A DNA stretch of 31,561 nt from Methylocaldum sp035627495 (GCF_035627495.1 NZ_DASPLO010000003.1:1-31561); one strand, 5' to 3'. Numbered from the stretch's first letter, positions 22,958 to 31,561 are shown. Numbers and translations are program-made. Notes: generated by a model from the sequence alone, not told the origin.

Positions 22958-23365
22958 ATGAAGTTTCTACGGCTGATTCCGATTTTGCCGTTGCTCACCG
23001 GCTGTCCGATTCCCCCCGCCGCGACCGGTCTCCCCTTGAGCTTGCCGCCGTTGGCGAGTGCGGGCGGAGCGTAGATTACGACCGTCACGGAGGTGGAACT
23101 GTCGCAGCCGAATTTTCGCCTCGTACAAGCCGATGTCGTCGGCAGCAGCACCGGATTCAAGCTGCTCGGGATTTTCACGTTCAAGAGTCCGGAATATGCC
23201 GAAGCGATCACGCGGTTGTACAAAAAGGCCGGCATCTCCAGCGGCAAGGCCCAGGCCCTGGTGAACGTGGTCTATGAGCAGACCCAACCTTATTTCATCC
23301 TATTTTCGCTGCCGAAAGTTACCGTGAGGGGGGATTTAGTGGAGTTCAAAGAAGGTCAACCGTGA
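22958..23365 (+). pseudogene. Lipoprotein gene interrupted by an in-frame TAG
   Basis: ATG 22958 begins a lipoprotein signal (MKFLRLIPILPLLTGC, lipidated Cys at 16). Codon 39 is TAG (23072-23074). The same frame then continues without stops for another 96 codons, to TGA 23363-23365, with a well-formed domain: VELSQPNFRLVQADVVGSST, GFKLLGIFTFKSPEYAEAI and PYFILFSLPKVTV. This resembles small lipoproteins of the DUF6567 type, but the family call is uncertain. A GTG at 23093 could restart translation, though the nearest purine-rich stretch touches it and the export signal would be lost. It lies 8 bases after the ASRT-family stop. Confidence 0.7.
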
Positions 23366-23403
23366 GGTTTTCAGGCATTCTGCGGCCTTTGATCGGCTGC
23401 TTC

Positions 23404-23745
23404 TCACGGTGACCGGAGCAAGCTTTCGAGATTGGCGCGCAGCGATGCAAGGTTGGCTTCGACCACGCCCCAAACCAGACGATCGTCTACGCTGGCGTAG
23501 CCGTGAATCAAGACATTCCGAAAGGCAACGATACGCGGCAGTTCCTGGATTGAAGAAGCCGTTTCGGGGTCCAGCCGTCGTAACTGGTTGAAGGCTTCAC
23601 CGACGATCTCGAACTGGCGTTCCACGGCGCTCCGTAGCATGTCGTCCGCCAAATAGTCGGCAAAGCATTTACCGGCGGTGTAGCGCTCTATGCGATTTAC
23701 CGCCTGCTGTGCGTCCCATAGCAGTTTTTGCGCATCAGCGTGCAT
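23404..23745 (-). CDS. hepT: HepT-like HEPN ribonuclease toxin (DUF86)
   Basis: This 113-residue all-helical HEPN protein carries the catalytic motif R-N-V-L-I-H-G-Y (RX4H) near residue 80, as in HepT toxins, which cut RNA. ATG 23745 is chosen because it begins the first helix (MHADAQKLLWDAQ) and overlaps the end of mntA by 11 bases; a longer frame to 23769 would lie deeper inside mntA. In type VII systems the partner MntA adds AMP to a tyrosine beside the RX4H motif; the Tyr in IHGYASVDD is in the right place. The pair is downstream of the large DUF4365 protein gene on the same strand. Confidence 0.85.
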   Translation of the reverse strand: MHADAQKLLWDAQQAVNRIERYTAGKCFADYLADDMLRSAVERQFEIVGEAFNQLRRLDPETASSIQELPRIVAFRNVLIHGYASVDDRLVWGVVEANLASLRANLESLLRSP

Positions 23746-24043
23746 AGATGGTACGGCGCTCCGCCGCAATGCGATTGCGGAAATAAGGATTGGCCAAGCT
23801 TTTGTCGGTAACGAGGTCTACCGGTCGGCCGAACAGCGCTTCGAGCCCTTCCTTGAGCAAGAAATACGCTTCCGCGTACTGAGCCGGTGGAACTTCGTCG
23901 AACTCGACCAGGAAATCGATATCGCTAGCCGCAGCGTCAAAATCGGCACGAAGCACGGACCCAAAGACATCCAGCCGCTTCGCGCGGGTGCGGCGGCACA
24001 GGGCTGCGACTTCGTTTCGGTGCTGATTGATGAGATTTGCCAT
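23735..24043 (-). CDS. mntA: MntA-like nucleotidyltransferase antitoxin
   Basis: This 102-residue minimal nucleotidyltransferase has the signature FGSVLRADFDAAASDIDFLVEF (first part GSVLR, metal ligands in SDIDF). A third acidic residue falls in RPVDLVTD. It should adenylate HepT and so neutralise it. GGGAGGA about seven bases before ATG 24043 supports the start. It starts 104 bases after the stop of the large upstream gene, far enough for its own promoter; none is clear. Confidence 0.85.
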   Translation of the reverse strand: MANLINQHRNEVAALCRRTRAKRLDVFGSVLRADFDAAASDIDFLVEFDEVPPAQYAEAYFLLKEGLEALFGRPVDLVTDKSLANPYFRNRIAAERRTIYAR

Positions 24044-24147
24044 GGTGAAATCCTCCCGGATCGGTTATGCCACGAAGGTGGCGCGAGAGTGCTATTCGGT
24101 AACGTAGCGATTATTTGGATTTGGATGTGCAGCTTAAGGCAGAAATC

Positions 24148-27100
24148 CTATTTAAGAGTAGAGCGCCGCGATTTCTCCACCAGACGAGTGAGGAATTTGT
24201 TGTAGCCCTCGCTAAACGCATCCGCGTCCGAAGTTCCATCAGTTAGACCACGAGCGAGACGGTTGCGAAGGGAACTGTTTGCTTGTAATGATCCCTTTTG
24301 GTCGATTTCCGCTGCAATCTCGCCAGCCAGAGAGATGGCCTGCCGTTCCTTTGCTATATCCATATGATCACCATGTTCAAACTCGACAAGCGAACGATAA
24401 ACCGTCCATAGCCTTGTCACCGTCTCCCGATCCAAGGGATTGCCGCGAGCCACCGCGTGCATCACAAGATGCGCCAAGACTCGCACGGGCGGGTGTGGAG
24501 CTTCGGGGTGTAACCGGGCTTTGCCAAACCAAAGACCAATCAGTGCGGCAATACTCTCGATCCTGTTGCGTGACTCAGAAACGAATTCTCGAAGAAGCGC
24601 GGCTCCATGGCGAATAAGTTGGTCGAAAGGCTTTCGTGGATCCCAAATCTCGTCGAATACGGCAGAGCAGAGCGGCGAGCCATGCAGAATGTCGATCCCC
24701 TCGCTTACCGATTTAGCCACGCTCAAGGCACTTGGAAGGATAGCGACTTGGTATCTCAGATCAATTATCAAGCCGACGTGCCAAGAACAGAGCATGGCGA
24801 TCTTTTCAGCAACCTCAATAGTTGAGAGTAAGCCCTTGTTCTCAAGCGCGTGTAGAACATCAAGTGAGCAGATGCTGGATGGTGCCGATGCGGGTGGATC
24901 GCAATAGATTCGAAAGATCGCATCATCTGAGTAGAGCATAAGGCTCCCATTCGCCACCAGTTCTTTAATCTCCTCTGATGCCCAACGCGACGCCTTAAAT
25001 GATTCTTCGTCAGGCAGCGGAGTCCATGGCTGGACGATGTGCTCGAAACGAGCTTTCAATCCTGCCTGAAGTTCGAGGCATTTCTGGCGAAAAGGGCTAC
25101 CAGACAATGGTGCAATCAGCTGGTTGATTTCCATCAGCGTCGCTTGATTGACGGCTATTTTGGAGAAGATATCAAAAAGAAGCTCGAAAATTCCCAGGTC
25201 TCGGACGATTAACAGAGTGATGAGGTCCAGCAAAGGAATGTGGGCGCTCAGTTCTGAAGTGTTTACCGGCTTCCAATCCGCCGGCACCATTGTCAGATGA
25301 AACTGGCGTTGGTGAGGCTTAGAAGCTTTGCAAATTTCCCATAAGGTTGGAAGGTCAGGAACACTGCCTAAAATATGTCGCGGGCGCCATGCATAAGGGA
25401 TAGGCATCTCCCCCCGTTGCAACAGCCTTTCCATCTTTTCACGCCATCGCAACTGCGTGTCGTCCATCCCAGTTATCTCTCTGATTATTCGCATCAATGT
25501 GTCAGAGTTAGCGTTTTCTGGGAAATGAGCTGATTTGAGGATATTAGAGTCGGGAAAGCGCTGCGCGAATGTTTCCAGCCGCTGACGGAACTCCGGAAGG
25601 CGGGAGTCGCTGCTCGGGAGCTTGGCATATAGAGTCGCTGCAAGCATAAGTACGAGAAAGAGACCCTCCTGCGCTTCATCGTTTTGGCTCGTGAGCTGGC
25701 CCATCCGCCACGCAATGTCCACGCTGCGAGTACTGAAAGGGTCGGAATAGTGAATCAAATTAAAAAGAAGCTTTAAGGCCTCGATACGCTTAAGTATGTC
25801 CGTTTCGGCTGCCACAATGGCTTCGACGGAGCTAATCGCTTCCTCTGTAAATCCGCAACGAACGACGATATTGATGTAGGTATTTAAAGCCAGGGTATCC
25901 GACGAGCCCGTTCCAATCAGCCGCTTGAGCGACGCGAGTGCTTCCGGGCTTCGACCGAGCCTATCGAGTGCCATAGCTTTGATGGCAATGAAGCGCTCAT
26001 CGTTCTCAAACCGGGTAAGTGCGCTAGTGGCGAGTTCCAACAATTCCGGCCAGTGCCCAAGGGTTGCGAAAGCCTGGGCAAGATGGATAGCAGCCTCGGC
26101 GTATAACATTCGGTCGGAACTTAATGATTCAGCTATTGCAACGCATTTCTCTGCTTGATTCGGGTCCGTCGCATTAAATTCGTGGAAAAGATGGATTCCA
26201 ATCGCCACCGGCCTACCCAAGGCTTCATACTGCGCTTCAAGACGGGCTAAGGCCATATCCTTGGCAAGCATGTTCCTGGCTGTATCCAGGAGATAATCCA
26301 GCAAAGCTCGTTGTGCGACGAGTTCTGGAACAGGGTCAAGTAGGCGCTGCCAAGTAGTAACCAGATCAGATCTAACAATGCGGTCGGCTGACAAGATCGC
26401 AAGGGAGATTGCGGTACCAAACATGGGATGCGATGGCGTCGCTGTTGCGTTGATCTGTTCAAAAAGCTGCACGCATTCAGAATCCCGCCCGGCCATGTTG
26501 AACAGAGCTACACGTCGCAAGAGCTTGGTCTCACTGTCTGGTTGGCGTGCATTGGCGGTCAAGGCAAGCGAAAAGTCACCGCATTGTACGGCGATTGATT
26601 CGAGAGCGAATTGCAGCGTCGGAAATACGGGGCGAGCGCTCGCTGCCTCGGTCAATACAGGAAGGATGTCGTCCTGGCGCCCGAGCATCGATGCTGTTGC
26701 AGCCCATATGTCGGCAAGAAATTCGATGTTTGAAGGCCACCCTGAGGCGCGGAGCGAATCAACTGCGGCCTGCATATCTTCCCATGCGTTGCGTAGTAGA
26801 CCGATATCCGCCCCGGCTGGACCCGATAGTGGAAGATATGTTTCTGGCGCGTCCAAGGCAGCAGCACCTATTGCAAGACTGAAATAGGCACGCGAGCGCA
26901 TTATGAGGAATAGCTGCTTCGTAACGTCCCGCAGATACAATTCTCGAAGCCCGGAGTCGCATGCTTCGATGACAAGATTATGCTCCAACTGCATTGTGTG
27001 GGTTATCGCCAGAGCTGACCACCCATCACTACCAGGCGTCAAGCGGGCCTCTTCGACGGCCTCTGCATAGCGGCCCTCAGCTGCCAGCAAACGAGCTCGC

Positions 27101-28125
27101 ATGCTCATACTCAATGGATCAGAGCTGGAAAGCCGTGCGATGACATCAGAAAAATCATTCGGCTCATCCAAATGAAGGCGCAGACGAAGTTCTGCTTCTG
27201 CCCAAGCCACTATGTACTTTGGGGCGTCTTGGGCCAATGTTGCAGCTTTCGCGTAAGCCTCTCTCGCGGGTTCATCCTCCAATCGTATGGACCTCGATCG
27301 GCCAACTAAATACCAGTACTCTGCTAGTTCCAGATCTGAGGCGCCGTCTTTGACATCGTCTGCTGCCACAAGGGATTGCTCGGCCTCTTCGTCAGCACCA
27401 ATACGAAGCCTTTGAGCTGCTTCCTGAAGATACCAAGGAAAGCTCCCCTTGGGCGCTTCCGGCCATGCGGATGCTGGCTCTTCCGTCATCGCTTGCAGCA
27501 AGGAGGCGCTGCTACGCTCAAAAACCTTGGGAATTTTTTCGATGAGATTCGCTCGGGTGGATGGCGGTAAAGCTGGATGCTTGCGTTCAGCAACGATATC
27601 CAACGCCTCCCCAACTTTGGCCAGCTGGCGAAATCTCGCCAAATCTGATGATAAATCGGTTGCCTCGGTTAGGCGGTTAGCGAGAGGTACTCGCAGGCTG
27701 ACGAATTTCTGTTCAGGAGGAATACCCTGCTCGTTCAGCCTGCGCAATTCGTCATGAACCCAGTTGTAGAAGAGCGGGCAATCAGCGGGGCGTTCCGGTT
27801 TGATGCTGAGATCGGCTAACACGAGCAATACGGGTTCAGTGACGCGCGAGTAGTAGCGAACTGTGCTTGCCTTGAGCGTAACAGAGAAGAACTCATCTGT
27901 TGCGTTTGGTTCAGGCTCCTGCTTTCCCTTGAGCTGAACTCGAAAAACATCGGTAGCGCGACCGGCTATTATGGTTTGAACCTGATAGTCGAAGCCAAAG
28001 TCATCGGTCCCATCTAAGTTTTTGGACCGCCATTCATTAGGGCAATTTGCGCCGAAGCATTTCTCGGCAAGATGCCCAATACGTTGGCTTTCGCTTTGTT
28101 CCGGCAGGGGACCTTCGATAATCAT
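24148..28125 (-). CDS. Large DUF4365 – helical repeat – PIN-like protein, putative defence effector
   Basis: This 1325-residue soluble protein has an N-terminal DUF4365-type domain (about 10-170), a PD-(D/E)XK nuclease-like fold: Glu21 in GHLAEK, Asp46 in FGFDYQ, and Gln64-x-Lys66 in FRVQLKG. Residues about 200-900 are alpha-helical repeats of TPR/solenoid type (for example EEAEQSLVAADDVK, GRYAEAVEEA, LGRSPEALASLKRL). Residues about 960-1125 resemble a PIN domain: a start strand with Asp967 (IPLLDLITLLIVRDLG), an acidic pair at 1067-1068 (LYSDDAIFRIY), and a further helix with LDVLHALENKG. The DUF4365 call is fairly firm, the PIN call is inference. ATG 28125 is chosen since the first longer start is TTG; the ribosome site is weak. 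Base composition is clearly more AT-rich than neighbours, indicating transfer. A 5'-sensing solenoid with two nuclease-like ends beside mntA/hepT suggests phage defence. Function is not established. Confidence 0.7.
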   Translation of the reverse strand: MIIEGPLPEQSESQRIGHLAEKCFGANCPNEWRSKNLDGTDDFGFDYQVQTIIAGRATDVFRVQLKGKQEPEPNATDEFFSVTLKASTVRYYSRVTEPVLLVLADLSIKPERPADCPLFYNWVHDELRRLNEQGIPPEQKFVSLRVPLANRLTEATDLSSDLARFRQLAKVGEALDIVAERKHPALPPSTRANLIEKIPKVFERSSASLLQAMTEEPASAWPEAPKGSFPWYLQEAAQRLRIGADEEAEQSLVAADDVKDGASDLELAEYWYLVGRSRSIRLEDEPAREAYAKAATLAQDAPKYIVAWAEAELRLRLHLDEPNDFSDVIARLSSSDPLSMSMRARLLAAEGRYAEAVEEARLTPGSDGWSALAITHTMQLEHNLVIEACDSGLRELYLRDVTKQLFLIMRSRAYFSLAIGAAALDAPETYLPLSGPAGADIGLLRNAWEDMQAAVDSLRASGWPSNIEFLADIWAATASMLGRQDDILPVLTEAASARPVFPTLQFALESIAVQCGDFSLALTANARQPDSETKLLRRVALFNMAGRDSECVQLFEQINATATPSHPMFGTAISLAILSADRIVRSDLVTTWQRLLDPVPELVAQRALLDYLLDTARNMLAKDMALARLEAQYEALGRPVAIGIHLFHEFNATDPNQAEKCVAIAESLSSDRMLYAEAAIHLAQAFATLGHWPELLELATSALTRFENDERFIAIKAMALDRLGRSPEALASLKRLIGTGSSDTLALNTYINIVVRCGFTEEAISSVEAIVAAETDILKRIEALKLLFNLIHYSDPFSTRSVDIAWRMGQLTSQNDEAQEGLFLVLMLAATLYAKLPSSDSRLPEFRQRLETFAQRFPDSNILKSAHFPENANSDTLMRIIREITGMDDTQLRWREKMERLLQRGEMPIPYAWRPRHILGSVPDLPTLWEICKASKPHQRQFHLTMVPADWKPVNTSELSAHIPLLDLITLLIVRDLGIFELLFDIFSKIAVNQATLMEINQLIAPLSGSPFRQKCLELQAGLKARFEHIVQPWTPLPDEESFKASRWASEEIKELVANGSLMLYSDDAIFRIYCDPPASAPSSICSLDVLHALENKGLLSTIEVAEKIAMLCSWHVGLIIDLRYQVAILPSALSVAKSVSEGIDILHGSPLCSAVFDEIWDPRKPFDQLIRHGAALLREFVSESRNRIESIAALIGLWFGKARLHPEAPHPPVRVLAHLVMHAVARGNPLDRETVTRLWTVYRSLVEFEHGDHMDIAKERQAISLAGEIAAEIDQKGSLQANSSLRNRLARGLTDGTSDADAFSEGYNKFLTRLVEKSRRSTLK

Positions 28126-28519
28126 AAAATGACGTTTTCCTTGCAAATCGGGTCAGATTGTTGTCGGGTAGAGTTGCCAATCGAATAGAAGTGAGGTTTC
28201 CACCTCCTCGGTGGCAAATTTGATTTTTCTGAGCATGAAGTACATGCACTCGATGATAGGTTTGCTGCGATCCGCAACATGTAGCCTGTCTCAGTAAGCA
28301 GTGCAACTATCGTCTGGTGGGTTCGCGGCTTCGGTGAAAGAAATTCGGACACAGATTCTGAGCGGAATATAGGATTTATTTTTTATTGGAGTGTTGCAAT
28401 AAAACGTCAAAAACTCCTCAGTGGCAAGTCTCATTGAAGGAATCGCATGTAAGCTTTAGCTTCTTAAGATCGCGCGGGGCGGGAGAGGGAGAAAACTAGC
28501 TAGCCACGGAGGAAAGACG
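28126..28519. other. Divergent intergenic region at the island edge
   Basis: No gene is supported. The region is AT-rich up to about 28440, then returns to GC-rich. It should hold the promoters of the DUF4365 gene (minus) and the DUF1772-like gene (plus). An inverted repeat TTTTATTG (28381-28388) / CAATAAAA (28397-28404) with an 8-base spacer is the only clear structure. Confidence 0.45.
28381..28404. promoter_or_regulatory. AT-rich 8-bp inverted repeat
   Basis: TTTTATTG and CAATAAAA are perfect complements eight bases apart, about 255 bases upstream of the DUF4365 start and 115 bases upstream of the DUF1772-like start. It could be an operator or mark the island boundary. Confidence 0.3.
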
Positions 28520-29038
28520 ATGGGAATAAGAGTCTGGCGCTTCATCACTTTGCTGCTGGCGGCGCTCGCCATGACGATGGAATCCGCCCATGTCCTGGAA
28601 CTTCCGCAAAAGATGCAGTACGACTGGCCGATGTACACCGCGGTCAACGCCAGCCTGTACCGCTATTTCGCCATCGTCGGCGGCGCCTACCAGATCGGCT
28701 CGATTCTCGCCGCTGCCGTGCTTGCGTTCCGGGTTCGCAAGCGCGGGCGCACGTTCCCCTGGACTTTGGCCGGGGCGCTTTGCTCCGCATTGGCCTTCGG
28801 GGTATGGCTGACCGTCGTCAATCCGGTGAACGGGGAAGTGGCCGAGGCGTTCCGAATAGCGCCGGAATCGGTGCCCGCCGTCTGGATGCGGTTGCGGGAC
28901 CGGTGGGAGTACGGGCATGCCGCGGGCTTCGCGGTGCAGCTCGTGGGGTTCGCCGCCTTGGTGGTTTCGGTGCTGGTGGAAACGCCGAAGGACGTTCCCG
29001 TTCCCGGAACGCTACACGGCAACCGGCATAACGGCTAA
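28520..29038 (+). CDS. DUF1772-like four-helix membrane protein
   Basis: This 172-residue inner-membrane protein has four hydrophobic segments (about 7-24, 48-70, 80-100, 135-155). Conserved-looking points are MESAHVLELPQKMQYDWPMY, the Arg/Lys-rich loop after helix 2, TVVNPVNGEV and LRDRWEYGHAAGF. This layout (His/Glu early, PVN, RWExxHA) fits DUF1772, the family containing anthrone-oxygenase-like proteins; bacterial roles are mostly unknown. GGAGG eight bases before ATG 28520 supports the start. It precedes the TPP enzyme by 254 bases; co-function is unproven. Confidence 0.75.
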   Translation: MGIRVWRFITLLLAALAMTMESAHVLELPQKMQYDWPMYTAVNASLYRYFAIVGGAYQIGSILAAAVLAFRVRKRGRTFPWTLAGALCSALAFGVWLTVVNPVNGEVAEAFRIAPESVPAVWMRLRDRWEYGHAAGFAVQLVGFAALVVSVLVETPKDVPVPGTLHGNRHNG

Positions 29039-29292
29039 GTACCCCGGAACCACGATGGCCTGGGGGCGGTGAAACCGTGGTCCTGTTCAAGCGCCACAAA
29101 CGGTCGATTACTGGATGAACCTGCCAAACGTTATCCTCGAAGTTTTGGCCATTTCGCAATCTTTCCCGCTTTCACCGGTCCTACCTGAAGGATTTGATGC
29201 CCACGCCCTGGGCCTTGACGGGCAATAGGCCAGCCTTGTGGCAGCGGTATCGAACATAGTCCGCGAAGGATTACCGAATAAGGAGGCAAGCC

Positions 29293-31089
29293 ATGGCTTA
29301 CACGGTGAGTGACTTTCTGCTGGACAGGCTTTCGGCCTGGGGCATCCGGCGCATCTACGGCTATCCGGGCGACGGGATCAACGGCGTCATGGGAGCGCTG
29401 GGTAGGGCCGGAGACCGGTTTCACTTCATCCAGACCCGACACGAGGAGATGGCCGCGTTCATGGCCTGCGCCCATGCGAAGTTCACCGGCGAAGTAGGCG
29501 TGTGCTTGGCGACTTCGGGGCCGGGTGCGATACATCTTTTGAATGGATTGTACGATGCGAAGATGGACCACCAGCCGGTGGTGGCGATCGTCGGACAGCA
29601 GGCCCGCGCGGCTATCGGTGGGACCTATCAACAGGAGGTCGACCTGATCTCGCTGTTCAAGGACGTGGCCCACGAGTACGTACACATGGCCTCGGCTCCC
29701 GCCCAGGTCCGCCACCTGGTGGACCGGGCGGTGCGCATCGCCCGCTGCGAACGCACCGTCACCTGCATCATTCTGCCCAACGACCTCCAGGAACTGGACG
29801 CGGTCGAGACGCCGCCGCGCCACCATGGCACCGTGCTGTCCGGGGTCGGTTACGACTCGCCGCGCGTGGTGCCCCACCAGGACGAGCTGCGACGGGCGGC
29901 GGATGTGCTGAATCACGGACAACGGGTCGCCCTGCTGGTCGGAGCGGGGGCGCTTCGGGCTACCGACGAAGTCATCGAAGTGGCGGATCTCCTCGGCGCC
30001 GGCATCGCCAAGGCCCTGCTTGGAAAGGCGGCCGTGCCGGACGAACTGCCTTTCGTCACCGGCTCTATCGGCCTGCTCGGCACTCGCCCGAGCTACGACA
30101 TGATGATGGACTGCGACACCCTGCTGATGGTGGGCTCCAGCTTCCCGTACTCGGAGTTCCTGCCGAGGGAGGGCCAGGCTCGGGGCGTGCAGATCGACAT
30201 CGACGGCCGCATGTTGAGCATCCGCTATCCGATGGAAGTTAACCTGGTGGGCGACAGCGCCGAGACTCTGCGGGCGCTGATTCCGCTCCTCGAACGCAAG
30301 ACCGATCGGAGCTGGCAGGAGAACATCGGCCGCAACGTCGCGGACTGGTGGCAGGTGCTGGAAAGCCGTGCCATGAACGCAGCGAACCCCATCAATCCGC
30401 AACGGGTGTTCTGGGAGCTGTCGCCGCGTCTGCCGGACCAGTGCATTCTCACCTGCGATTCCGGCTCCGCCGCCAACTGGTACGCCCGCGATCTCAAGAT
30501 TCGTCGCGGCATGATGGCCTCGCTGTCGGGCGGGCTCGCCACCATGGGGCCGGGTGTGCCGTACGCCATCGCCGCCAAATTCGCCTATCCGGACCGGCCG
30601 GCGATCGCCCTGGTGGGGGACGGGGCCATGCAGATGAACGGCAACGCGGAGCTGGTGACCGCCGCCAAATACTGGACGCAGTGGACCGATCCGCGCCTCA
30701 TCGTGATGGTGCTGCACAACAACGATCTCAATCAGGTGACCTGGGAGCAGCGGGCCCTGGCCGGCGATCCCAAATACGAGGCCTCGCAGAATCTGCCGGA
30801 TTTCCCCTATGCCCGCTACGGCGAGCTGTTGGGCTTCCGGGGTATTCGGGTGGACAAGCCGGAGGACATCGCCCCCGCCTGGGAGCAGGCGCTGGTCGCC
30901 GACCGGCCGGTGGTCGTCGAAGCCTATACCGACCCCAACGTGCCGCCGCTGCCGCCCCATATTACTTTCGATCAAGCCAAAGCCTACATGTCGGCGCTGT
31001 TCCAAGGCGACGTCGACAGTTGGGACATGATCAAGTCCTCGGCCAAGGAGATGGCATCGACCGTGTTGCCCGAGACGGAGAAGACTTAG
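29293..31089 (+). CDS. TPP-dependent enzyme, pyruvate oxidase / acetolactate synthase type
   Basis: This 598-residue thiamine-diphosphate enzyme has the three-domain POX/AHAS layout. The N-terminal domain has GYPGDGINGVMGAL and catalytic Glu51 in RHEEMAAFMA, the middle domain spans about 190-340, and the C-terminal TPP domain has GDGAMQMNGNAE (near 442) through HNNDLNQ, the GDG-N25-NN motif. Substrate is not fixed by sequence: relatives include pyruvate oxidase, which makes acetate or acetyl phosphate, and uncharacterised TPP-requiring proteins. AAGGAGG six bases before ATG 29293 is strong. The ends match the 49-codon remnant at 20687, so this is the surviving copy of a duplicated segment. 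Confidence 0.88.
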   Translation: MAYTVSDFLLDRLSAWGIRRIYGYPGDGINGVMGALGRAGDRFHFIQTRHEEMAAFMACAHAKFTGEVGVCLATSGPGAIHLLNGLYDAKMDHQPVVAIVGQQARAAIGGTYQQEVDLISLFKDVAHEYVHMASAPAQVRHLVDRAVRIARCERTVTCIILPNDLQELDAVETPPRHHGTVLSGVGYDSPRVVPHQDELRRAADVLNHGQRVALLVGAGALRATDEVIEVADLLGAGIAKALLGKAAVPDELPFVTGSIGLLGTRPSYDMMMDCDTLLMVGSSFPYSEFLPREGQARGVQIDIDGRMLSIRYPMEVNLVGDSAETLRALIPLLERKTDRSWQENIGRNVADWWQVLESRAMNAANPINPQRVFWELSPRLPDQCILTCDSGSAANWYARDLKIRRGMMASLSGGLATMGPGVPYAIAAKFAYPDRPAIALVGDGAMQMNGNAELVTAAKYWTQWTDPRLIVMVLHNNDLNQVTWEQRALAGDPKYEASQNLPDFPYARYGELLGFRGIRVDKPEDIAPAWEQALVADRPVVVEAYTDPNVPPLPPHITFDQAKAYMSALFQGDVDSWDMIKSSAKEMASTVLPETEKT

Positions 31090-31561
31090 GTTGCGGGGGA
31101 GTGCCGGAACCCAGCCACAGGGCTGTGAAGGCTGATCGCTCACCATCAGTGCCGTAGACGGGCGTACAGGCGGAGTCCCGATGGTCCGTGATGTCGGTGG
31201 GCAATAGTGGACGCCAAAGGTTAAGCCGCTCGCTGCTTTCGGTAGAACTGTTGGGCTTAGACCGCGGGCGATAGAAAGCTCAATAGGGCCTGACGCCGTA
31301 GGCGGTTATCGAAGATCTCGATCCACTCCGTAATCTCCGCGATGGCCTGTGGTCGCTTCACCGCCTGCTCGCGGAATTCTTTCGGTTAGGTTTCTTTCGG
31401 TAACTTTTGCATTCAACACCCGCTGCGAGACATGGAGCGAGTGAGCGAGCGAGTCGAGTAGTCCCCGGAAGCCCGAGCGCCGGGTGGGTGGCCGGAGGTC
31501 GCCGCGAGAGCGGCGGTCGTAGGCGACCCACAAGGCATCGCGACCGGGCGTCGAGTCATTG
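31090..31561. other. Right-edge region with transposase remnant
   Basis: After the TPP enzyme no intact gene is seen. The stretch holds an IS3-type remnant (31221-31385). The last about 130 bases have small GC-rich stems (for example GCCGC-GAGA-GCGGC near 31500) and no recognisable feature. Confidence 0.5.
31221..31385 (-). pseudogene. IS3-family transposase C-terminal remnant
   Basis: On the minus strand the frame reads KEFREQAVKRPQAIAEI, then WIEIFDNRLRRQALLSFLSPAV, a TAA, and AQQFYRKQRAA before a final TAA at 31221. This is the familiar end of IS3-type OrfB integrases (Y-I-E-x-F-x-N-x-x-R-x-H, then SPxxYE). The internal TAA (where a Tyr codon is common) and a stop just upstream (31386-31388) show that it is broken. 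Only about 55 codons are left. Confidence 0.7.

Noticed and set aside
23072..23074. TAG read as an amino acid (for example pyrrolysine)
   Set aside because: Nothing in the window suggests pyrrolysine use; a nonsense mutation is the simpler reading.
29131..31146. 671-codon open frame on the minus strand opposite the TPP enzyme
   Set aside because: It has no recognisable motif, mirrors the codon pattern of a GC-rich gene on the other strand, and the plus-strand frame has clear POX/AHAS motifs and a ribosome site.

Overview
The window is about 31.6 kb of mostly GC-rich, densely coding bacterial DNA. A lanthanide-type methanol dehydrogenase cluster next to a sucrose synthesis/cleavage locus suggests a gammaproteobacterial methanotroph (Methylococcaceae-like). 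This is an inference from gene content; there is no rRNA or other marker gene to confirm it.

Layout. 1-208: tail of a DDE transposase. 209-733: non-coding stretch with a promoter-like block and a REP-like repeat. 734-1897: periplasmic N-acetylmuramoyl-L-alanine amidase. 2021-6545 (minus): a tight three-gene operon of sugar nucleotidyltransferase/PMM-like fusion, sucrose-phosphate phosphatase and sucrose-phosphate synthase-like glycosyltransferase. It is divergent from sucrose synthase (6754/6766-9183, plus). 9277-11802: large KefA-like mechanosensitive channel. 12050-14081 (minus): patatin-like lipoprotein, Pmp3/YqaE peptide, BON-domain protein. 14516-16093 (minus): L,D-transpeptidase and a lipoprotein of unknown function. 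16232-20024 (minus): two c-type cytochromes, XoxF and XoxJ, with repeats inserted between cytochromes and xoxF. 20310-20836: decayed DNA holding an MscS tail and an internally deleted copy of the TPP enzyme found intact at 29293. 20962-22949: FAD dehydrogenase lacking its usual Fe-S half, overlapping a sensory-rhodopsin-transducer family gene. 22958-23365: lipoprotein gene broken by an in-frame TAG. 23404-28125 (minus): visibly more AT-rich island with HepT/MntA and a 1325-residue DUF4365/helical-repeat/PIN-like protein. 28520-31089: DUF1772-like membrane protein and a pyruvate-oxidase-type TPP enzyme. 31221-31385: IS3-type transposase remnant.

How the genes work together. The left third is an osmolyte/carbon-storage module. 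The pyrophosphorylase-like protein may supply nucleotide sugar, synthase plus phosphatase make sucrose, and sucrose synthase can cleave it back to NDP-glucose and fructose. A TTTGA-N2-TCAAA motif on both sides of the divergent promoter region, and again at 327-338, could be a shared operator. The mechanosensitive channel next door fits an osmotic theme. The middle is a periplasmic methanol oxidation module.

The most novel item is the large DUF4365/PIN-like protein beside a HEPN/MNT toxin-antitoxin pair. It looks like a defence island. The window also records much DNA turnover: two transposase remnants, a 115-bp repeat present in inverted copies on both sides of the xox region, several REP-like hairpins, and a segmental duplication reduced to a 49-codon mini-gene.
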